Shown here: positions 6,666-10,779 of the stretch, in pieces
Position numbering within the stretch: the first letter of the stretch is position 1
How the letters are laid out: each line of letters starts with the position of its first letter
Position numbers and translations under genes: made by a program
Assembly: GCA_048550535.1 (NCBI GenBank)
Contig: JBLYYN010000090.1
Span: 1-10,779 of the forward strand
Length of the DNA stretch: 10,779 nucleotides
Source of the DNA: CBDULX01 sp048550535
GTDB lineage: Bacteria; Pseudomonadota; Gammaproteobacteria; SZUA-229
Direction: 5' to 3'
Notes under the pieces: generated by a model
Told to the model about the DNA's origin: nothing
Seen by the model: the letters and a program-made list of their open reading frames with translations, nothing else
The model's database searches: none

Positions 6666-7577
6666 TCACTTAGCTCCCCTGGCAGACTGACCGATCGGAA
6701 AGCCAAGCGCTTCGCGGGCTTCGTAATAAGCCTGGGCCACAGCACGTGACAGGGTTCGTACCCGCAGGATATATCGCTGGCGCTCCGTCACCGATATGGC
6801 ATGACGCGCATCCAGCAAATTAAAGGTATGAGAGGCCTTCAGTACCATTTCATAGGCCGGTAACGGCAGGCCCACTTCAATCAGACGCTGGCTTTCCTTC
6901 TCGCAGGTTTCAAACCAGCTGAACAGGGACTCAGTATCTGCCTGCTCAAAATTATAATGAGACATTTCCACTTCGTTCTGGTGAAATACATCACCGTAGC
7001 TCACTATGCCCTGGGGTCCTTTGGTCCATACCAGGTCGAATACACTCTGCACATTCTGTAAATACATAGCCAGGCGTTCCAGACCATAGGTAATCTCTCC
7101 CGTCACAGGACGACATTCCAGTCCACCCACCTGCTGGAAATAGGTAAATTGAGTCACTTCCATGCCGTTTAACCAGACTTCCCAGCCCAGCCCCCAGGCA
7201 CCCAGGGTGGGAGACTCCCAGTTATCTTCCACAAAGCGGATATCATGCACCAAAGGGTCGAAGCCCAACGCTTTGAGAGAAGACAGATACAATTCCTGAA
7301 TATCATCAGGATTAGGTTTCAGTACAACCTGGAACTGATAATAGTGTTGCAGACGGTTGGGATTCTCACCATAGCGTCCGTCGGTAGGCCGACGCGATGG
7401 CTGGACATAGGCTGCACGCCAGGGCTCAGGCCCAATCGCACGTAAAAAAGTCGCCGGATGGAAAGTGCCAGCCCCCACTTCCATATCCAGAGGCTGCAGT
7501 ATTGCACAGCCCTGTTTTGCCCAGTAATCCTGCAGGCCCAGGATCAGGCCCTGGAATGTCGATACATCGTATGCCAT
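6666..7577 (-). CDS. glyQ: Glycyl-tRNA synthetase alpha subunit
   Basis: The class II catalytic alpha chain is 303 residues, the same as in E. coli. It charges tRNA-Gly with glycine in the cytoplasm as an alpha2-beta2 complex. The N-terminus has TFQGLILGLQDYWAKQGC, then MEVGAGTFHPATFLRA (32-47). Motif 2 lies around YVQPSRRPTDGRYGENPNR (57-75), ESPTLGAWGLGWEVWLNGM (121-139) forms the glycine pocket, and motif 3 is GLERLAMYLQ (165-174). The start at 7577 is supported by alignment of the MAYDVSTFQG opening, with a modest purine-rich GAGAGA 3 to 4 nt upstream. It is the first gene of the minus-strand operon. Any promoter must lie in the 199 bases shared with the divergent PP-loop gene. Confidence 0.97.
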   Translation of the reverse strand: MAYDVSTFQGLILGLQDYWAKQGCAILQPLDMEVGAGTFHPATFLRAIGPEPWRAAYVQPSRRPTDGRYGENPNRLQHYYQFQVVLKPNPDDIQELYLSSLKALGFDPLVHDIRFVEDNWESPTLGAWGLGWEVWLNGMEVTQFTYFQQVGGLECRPVTGEITYGLERLAMYLQNVQSVFDLVWTKGPQGIVSYGDVFHQNEVEMSHYNFEQADTESLFSWFETCEKESQRLIEVGLPLPAYEMVLKASHTFNLLDARHAISVTERQRYILRVRTLSRAVAQAYYEAREALGFPIGQSARGAK

Positions 7578-7613
7578 TAATCTCTCAGGTCATCGTAAAA
7601 ATTCAAGTGCGCA

Positions 7614-7646
7614 AGTATAAACGCATGACACACGACATGCACTCAA
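7614..7646 (-). promoter_or_regulatory. Weak candidate promoter for the glyQ operon
   Basis: On the minus strand TATACT (7614-7619) is a fair -10 box and would give a leader of about 30 nt before the glyQ ATG. The best -35-like hexamer, TTGAGT (7641-7646), is 21 bases away, too far for a normal sigma-70 spacer. Either the -35 is poor or another site is used. No T-box or obvious attenuator is seen. Confidence 0.25.
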
Positions 7647-7649
7647 CTC

Positions 7650-7675
7650 ACCCTAAAACATCTAAAATTTAGGGT
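7650..7675. promoter_or_regulatory. Palindrome in the glyQ / PP-loop divergent region (possible operator)
   Basis: A perfect 8-bp inverted repeat, ACCCTAAA (7650-7657) and TTTAGGGT (7668-7675), is separated by 10 AT-rich bases. The half-site spacing, close to two DNA turns centre to centre, suits a dimeric regulator. A consensus TATAAT (7676-7681, plus strand) abuts its right arm. No regulator gene is present in the window. Confidence 0.35.
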
Positions 7676-7713
7676 TATAATTTCTCACCACCCAGCAGAC
7701 AATAGTCACAATC

Positions 7714-7742
7714 CTGCGATTAATAATTAAATTAGATATAAT
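7714..7742 (+). promoter_or_regulatory. Candidate promoter for the PP-loop gene
   Basis: A perfect -10 box TATAAT is at 7737-7742, 17 bases after CTGCGA (7714-7719), a weak -35. The predicted start near 7749 would leave a leader of about 28 nt. A second TATAAT at 7676-7681 lies upstream without a good -35. The leader has no strong Shine-Dalgarno sequence before the ATG at 7777. Confidence 0.45.
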
Positions 7743-7776
7743 GAGTGATTAGCTAATTTCTGGTGTATTTATCCCC

Positions 7777-8820
7777 ATGACCACTCAACGCAAAGCCGTC
7801 GCCCTCATATCTGGAGGACTGGATTCTTTACTCGCTGCCAAAGTCATGCTTGAGCAGGGCATTCATGTAGAAGGCATTAATTTCTATACCGGATTCTGCG
7901 TCGAAGGACATACCCATGCCATTCGCAAGAAAGACAAGGCCAAACCCAAGCGCAACAATGCACTATGGTCAGCAGAACAACTGGGTATCAAGCTGCATAT
8001 TGTGGATATAGTGGAAGAATACAAGGATGTGCTGTTAAATCCCAAACACGGTTATGGCGCCAACATGAACCCCTGTCTGGACTGCAAAATATTCATGGTG
8101 CACAAGGCCCAGCAGTGGATCGAGGAAAACGGCTTTGACTTTATCATCACCGGCGAAGTGATTGGTCAAAGGCCCATGTCACAGCGCAAGGACACCATGC
8201 CGGTAATTTCGAGGGAATCCGGTGCCGATGACCGATTGCTACGACCCTTGTGCGCAAAAAACCTGCCAGCTACCCTGCCTGAACGAGAAGGCTGGATTAA
8301 TCGAGATCAGATGTATGACTTCAGTGGCCGTAATCGCAAACCGCAAATGGCCCTGGCCGCTGAATTTGGTTTTGAAGACTATGCCAGCCCGGCGGGCGGC
8401 TGCTGCTTTCTCACCGATGAAAACTACTCCGCCAAGCTGGTAGATTTGTGGCAGGCCCGTGGCGACCGTGATTATGAAATGGACGATATCATGCTGCTCA
8501 AGGTTGGCCGCCATATACGCCCCAGCCCCAATTTCAAGCTCATCGTTGGCCGCGAGGAAGGTGAGAATAAATTCCTCCAGGGTTATATCAAAACCTTCAA
8601 TTCATTAAAAACAACCAGTCATGCCGGACCACTCACTCTGCTCGACGGCGTGGCTAATGATGCCGACATGACACTGGCCGCACGCATCACTGCCCGTTTT
8701 TCACAGGGTAAAAACGATGAAAAGGTAAGCGTGGAAATCCGACGCAGTAACGGTGAAATAAAAGAAATTGAAGTTAGCCCGATAAAGCCCAGCGAAATGC
8801 AGGACAGCTGGTACGTTTAA
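7777..8820 (+). CDS. PP-loop ATPase, ThiI/MnmA-like tRNA sulfurtransferase with NFACT-R-like C-terminal domain
   Basis: This 347-residue protein opens with the adenylating PP-loop SGGLDS (12-17), as in ThiI, MnmA and TtuA-type tRNA thiolases. Cysteines are placed as in sulfur-transfer or Fe-S thiolation enzymes: Cys41, a CxxC at 100-103 in MNPCLDCK (like the NPCxxC of MnmA), Cys159, and the pair Cys209-Cys210 in SPAGGCCFLTD. TGEVIGQRPMSQ (125-136) is also characteristic of this family. There is no THUMP or rhodanese domain, so it is neither canonical ThiI nor canonical MnmA. The C-terminal part from about residue 238 (LLKVGRHIRP... KLIVGREEGEN) resembles the NFACT-R-like domain found in such proteins. 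It is probably cytoplasmic, activating a tRNA uridine or a related substrate with ATP before sulfur insertion. The TusA-like carrier 54 bases downstream is the likely sulfur donor. The target base is not deducible here. The ATG at 7777 lacks a clear ribosome binding site. Confidence 0.82.
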   Translation: MTTQRKAVALISGGLDSLLAAKVMLEQGIHVEGINFYTGFCVEGHTHAIRKKDKAKPKRNNALWSAEQLGIKLHIVDIVEEYKDVLLNPKHGYGANMNPCLDCKIFMVHKAQQWIEENGFDFIITGEVIGQRPMSQRKDTMPVISRESGADDRLLRPLCAKNLPATLPEREGWINRDQMYDFSGRNRKPQMALAAEFGFEDYASPAGGCCFLTDENYSAKLVDLWQARGDRDYEMDDIMLLKVGRHIRPSPNFKLIVGREEGENKFLQGYIKTFNSLKTTSHAGPLTLLDGVANDADMTLAARITARFSQGKNDEKVSVEIRRSNGEIKEIEVSPIKPSEMQDSWYV

Positions 8821-8874
8821 CTCAACGCTTTCATTTCGAACGACAGCGAAAAAACTTGATCCAGAGCACCCATT

Positions 8875-9102
8875 ATGAGCCACCACCAACTCGATGCCCG
8901 TCGTATGTTCTGCCCCATGCCGGTAATTCGTACTCAGGATAAGGTAAAACAATTGCAAGCGGGCGATACCCTGGAAGTAGTGTGTACCGATCCCGGCGCA
9001 CTCAATGATATCCCCGCCTGGTGTCGCATCAATGGCCATAAAGTGATTTCAACCGAGGAACGTGATGATGAAGTAATTGTCACGGTGGAAGTAAGTGGTT
9101 AA
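8875..9102 (+). CDS. TusA-family sulfurtransferase / sulfur carrier
   Basis: This 75-residue protein has the TusA/SirA/YeeD fold signature near the N-terminus: LDARRMFCPMPVIR (6-19), with the persulfide-carrying Cys13 in CPMP. The second family block is CTDPGALNDIPAWC (37-50). TusA proteins pass sulfur as a persulfide from a cysteine desulfurase or rhodanese to acceptors such as tRNA-thiolation enzymes; some act in sulfur oxidation or molybdenum-cofactor pathways. It lies 54 bases behind the PP-loop gene on the same strand with no terminator between, so the two are probably co-transcribed and functionally linked. The start ATG at 8875 has only a weak AGAG upstream, but the protein begins as expected. 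It could instead supply another acceptor, so I do not call it tusA itself. Confidence 0.88.
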   Translation: MSHHQLDARRMFCPMPVIRTQDKVKQLQAGDTLEVVCTDPGALNDIPAWCRINGHKVISTEERDDEVIVTVEVSG

Positions 9103-9109
9103 ACACTTA
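9092..9109 (+). other. Small hairpin overlapping the TusA-like stop codon
   Basis: TAAGTG (9092-9097) and CACTTA (9104-9109) form a 6-bp stem around a loop that includes the TAA stop. No T run follows, so termination here would be weak or rho-dependent. No better terminator is seen between this gene and the convergent HMA gene. Confidence 0.3.
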
Positions 9110-9124
9110 GGGCTTTGCCGCTGA

Positions 9125-9205
9125 GCCACAGAGTGATCAGTGGTTTAGAATTCTAGTTGATTTGCCAATACTAAATTATCTTCGTGTTCTCTGCGCCTCT
9201 GTGGC
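9125..9205. repeat. CAGAG-type intergenic repeat with terminal inverted 9-mers
   Basis: GCCACAGAG (9125-9133) and CTCTGTGGC (9197-9205) are perfect inverted 9-mers bounding an 81-base unit that fills the gap between the TusA-like and HMA genes. On the minus strand the right end reads as spaced CAGAG units (CACAGAG, then CGCAGAG, then ACACGAAG). From memory, this resembles the CACAGAG-rich non-coding sequences scattered through many environmental bacterial genomes; I cannot confirm copy number from one window. No coding potential is evident. Confidence 0.5.
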
Positions 9206-9211
9206 AAACAT

Positions 9212-9499
9212 TTATTTCTGTAAAGCCTGGTCCACTCGACCCACGGCACAGCTCACAAACGACTTGGCTTTGGCTTTGGCGGCGGCAATCCCTTCCGCAC
9301 TGCCTTTTTCCGGGTAGCCCATATTAAGCAAGGCCGATCGCCAGTCTTCCGAAGCATCTCTATCAGCGTCGATCACCACCATGCCCTGTTCTATATCCAC
9401 ATCCACATGTGAAATACGCTCGTCTTCCAGTAACTTTTTCTTGATCGTTCCCGCACAGCCACCGCATTTGATGTTTTCAACCTCGAATCGCATCTGCAT
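9212..9499 (-). CDS. Small heavy-metal-associated (HMA) domain protein
   Basis: The 95-residue protein has an HMA ferredoxin-like domain over about residues 1-65. MRFEVENIKCGGCAGTIKKKL carries the metal-binding CxxC as Cys12 and Cys15, and the domain ends at MGYPE. The usual MxCxxC reads IKCGGC here. Such domains bind Cu(I), Zn(II) or similar soft metals as chaperones or as modules of P-type ATPases. A non-HMA tail follows: an Ala/Lys-rich helix (about 70-80), then FVSCAVGRVDQAL with a third cysteine at 84. I chose ATG 9499 because AGGTG lies 6 nt upstream; an in-frame GTG at 9508 is inside that signal, and ATG 9493 is also possible. It is divergent from the CDF transporter, suggesting a shared role in metal handling. 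A role as chaperone for that transporter is inference. Confidence 0.85.
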   Translation of the reverse strand: MQMRFEVENIKCGGCAGTIKKKLLEDERISHVDVDIEQGMVVIDADRDASEDWRSALLNMGYPEKGSAEGIAAAKAKAKSFVSCAVGRVDQALQK

Positions 9500-9533
9500 A
9501 CCGGTCACCTGCCTGTCATTTTGAAAGAATCTA

Positions 9534-9562
9534 ATTATAGCCCAGCACTTAAGTGTAAAAGC
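9534..9562 (-). promoter_or_regulatory. HMA-gene promoter with palindromic candidate operator
   Basis: On the minus strand a perfect -10 TATAAT occupies 9534-9539. The -35 position (about 9557-9562, GCTTTT) is poor, which is typical of activator-dependent or regulated promoters. The spacer contains the perfect 10-bp palindrome CACTTAAGTG (9546-9555), the expected place for a MerR-type or repressor operator. No regulator gene is in the window. Confidence 0.45.
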
Positions 9563-9567
9563 ACAAC

Positions 9568-9595
9568 TTGCATAATTAATATGAACCCGGACAAT
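9568..9595 (+). promoter_or_regulatory. Candidate promoter for the CDF transporter gene
   Basis: TTGCAT (9568-9573) and GACAAT (9590-9595) are separated by 16 bases, giving a predicted start near 9602. This would be about 25 nt before the preferred GTG start at 9627. The palindrome of the divergent HMA promoter lies just upstream, so both promoters could answer to one regulator. Confidence 0.35.
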
Positions 9596-9626
9596 ACATG
9601 GCTTGCATTATTTGATGGGGTTAGCA

Positions 9627-10772
9627 GTGAATTTGACGCACCAACAACGAAAGAAATCCATGGACAAGGCAACCTGGTGGGGTATTCTCGTCAATCTGGT
9701 TCTGTCTGTGGCCAAACTGATCGTCGGCTTCATCGGTCATTCCCAGGCTTTAATCGCCGACGGCCTGCATTCTCTGTCTGACCTGATTAGCGACGGCCTG
9801 GTGCTCTATGCCACCCATCATTCCAATGTCGAAGCCGATGAAGACCACCCTTACGGTCATGCTCGCTATGAAACCTTCGCCACCATCGCCCTGGGCGTGT
9901 TATTGATTGCCGTTGCGCTGGGAATAGGTTTTGATGCCATCCACCGCATGCTGGACCAGAGCCATCTGATGGTACCCGCCACCATGACTCTGTGGATTGC
10001 CGGTCTATCAATACTGAGCAAGGAAGCACTCTACCACTACACGGTACATGTGGCGCGTAAGGTTAAATCCAAAATGCTGGAAGCCAACGCCTGGCACCAT
10101 CGCAGTGACGCTGTTTCTTCCATCGTGGTATTCGTCGGTATTACCGGCGCTATCTGGGGATGGCCACTGCTGGATTCCATTGCAGCCCTCATAGTAGCCA
10201 TTATGATTGCCCGCATCGGCTGGGAACTCAGTCACCATAGCTTCCAGGAACTGGTGGATACGGCATTGGAACCGGAAACCCTGGAAAACATTAAACAGCA
10301 TATTCTGGCTGTCGATGGAGTGCTGGAACTGCACATGTTGCGTTCGCGTCGCATGGGCCACAATGCCCTGGTGGACGTGCACATTCTGGTCGACTCCAGA
10401 GTCAGTGTGTCGGAAGGCCATCAGATATCAGAAGCCGTAGCAAAAGGCATAATCAACAATTTCGATGAAATTAATGATGTGACCGTACACATCGACCCGG
10501 AAGATGACGAAATCACCCCCAATAGCTGCCACAATCTGCCTTTGCGAAATGAAGTTCTCAAGCAACTTGATCAGCGCTGGTCCGATATAGCGGAAACAAA
10601 ACACATACAACACATTACCCTGCATTATCTGGATGGTAAGATAGATGCCGAAATATTTATACCATTGACAGTCCTCAAAACACTGGATGATTCAGTGTCA
10701 TTGAGACAAAAAATCGATTCTGCCAGCCACAGTATCGATTACATTAGAACGGTTGAGATTTGCTTCTGCTGA
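9627..10772 (+). CDS. Cation diffusion facilitator (CDF) metal efflux transporter with extended C-terminus
   Basis: The 381-residue inner-membrane protein is a CDF-family metal/proton antiporter exporting Zn or similar divalent cations. Transmembrane helices cover about residues 17-205. The intramembrane metal site is HxxxD in TM2 (His48, Asp52 in ADGLHSLSD) and HxxxD in TM5 (His157, Asp161 in HHRSDAVSS), the pattern seen in zinc-type CDFs. DHPYGHARYE (73-82) is the conserved cytoplasmic loop. The cytoplasmic dimerisation domain covers about 206-292 (ending VTVHIDPEDDE). A further stretch of about 80 residues follows, longer than in E. coli FieF (about 300 residues), and ends in EICFC. I chose GTG 9627 for the best match to the usual N-terminal length; ATG 9615, TTG 9603 and ATG 9660 are alternatives and no ribosome binding site settles it. 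The stop TGA is complete, 7 bases before the window edge. Confidence 0.88.
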   Translation: MNLTHQQRKKSMDKATWWGILVNLVLSVAKLIVGFIGHSQALIADGLHSLSDLISDGLVLYATHHSNVEADEDHPYGHARYETFATIALGVLLIAVALGIGFDAIHRMLDQSHLMVPATMTLWIAGLSILSKEALYHYTVHVARKVKSKMLEANAWHHRSDAVSSIVVFVGITGAIWGWPLLDSIAALIVAIMIARIGWELSHHSFQELVDTALEPETLENIKQHILAVDGVLELHMLRSRRMGHNALVDVHILVDSRVSVSEGHQISEAVAKGIINNFDEINDVTVHIDPEDDEITPNSCHNLPLRNEVLKQLDQRWSDIAETKHIQHITLHYLDGKIDAEIFIPLTVLKTLDDSVSLRQKIDSASHSIDYIRTVEICFC

Positions 10773-10779
10773 CCACCAA

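Noticed and set aside
6665..6745. Upstream extension of glyS by 27 residues inside glyQ
   Set aside because: The family N-terminus begins at the ATG at 6664 with a good AGGGGAG site 9 nt upstream; the extension is just glyQ sequence read in another frame.
7650..7675. Telomere-like CCCTAAA motif
   Set aside because: There is only one copy per arm of a palindrome, not a tandem array; the context is a bacterial promoter region.
9125..9205. CRISPR-like or tandem repeat array
   Set aside because: The CAGAG units are short, irregularly spaced and few; there are no repeat-spacer units or cas genes.
10008..10421. 137-codon minus-strand open frame opposite the CDF gene
   Set aside because: It is antisense to the conserved CDF core, has low-complexity-like composition and no known domain.

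Overview
The window looks like chromosomal DNA from a gammaproteobacterium of moderate GC content. It carries the conserved gene run glyQ-glyS-gmhB-plsC on the minus strand, with alpha and beta glycyl-tRNA synthetase subunits of about the usual length (303 and 690 residues). A TusA-like protein and a ThiI/MnmA-like PP-loop enzyme fit a sulfur-handling proteobacterium, but the sequence does not fix the genus. I see no tRNA or rRNA genes, insertion sequences, CRISPR array, integrase or phage genes. No gene-free stretch exceeds about 240 bases.

Layout. The left edge (1-327, +) holds the end of an unrecognised gene, closed by a strong rho-independent terminator. Next is a FIST-domain sensor-like protein (407-1522, +). 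A 235-base gap follows with a nested inverted-repeat structure around a bidirectional terminator. Then comes a TatD/YjjV-type metal-dependent hydrolase (1758-2516, +). It converges, with 17 bases between, on a five-gene minus-strand operon running right to left: glyQ (alpha GlyRS), glyS (beta GlyRS), gmhB (heptose-bisphosphate phosphatase for LPS core), plsC-like acyltransferase (phosphatidic acid synthesis) and a LOG/TIGR00730-family nucleotide phosphoribohydrolase. The first four are spaced by 1 nt or overlap by 4 nt, so they are very probably co-transcribed and translationally coupled. The operon links tRNA charging with envelope lipid and LPS supply.

A 199-base divergent promoter region (7578-7776) separates glyQ from a plus-strand pair: a PP-loop ATPase with CxxC and Gly-Gly-Cys-Cys motifs (347 aa) and a TusA-family sulfur carrier (75 aa). 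Together they look like a sulfur-transfer module, probably for tRNA thiolation. The final third is metal-related. A small HMA-domain metal-binding protein (minus strand) and a zinc-type cation diffusion facilitator (plus strand) are divergently transcribed from a shared 127-base region. A perfect 10-bp palindrome sits in the -35/-10 spacer of the HMA-side promoter. A CAGAG-rich, repeat-like sequence lies between the TusA and HMA genes.

Most of the window is ordinary housekeeping DNA. The best leads are the PP-loop/TusA pair, the divergent HMA/CDF unit with its candidate operator, the apparent second C-terminal domain of the CDF, and two intergenic repeat structures. I do not see convincing evidence of a wholly new system.
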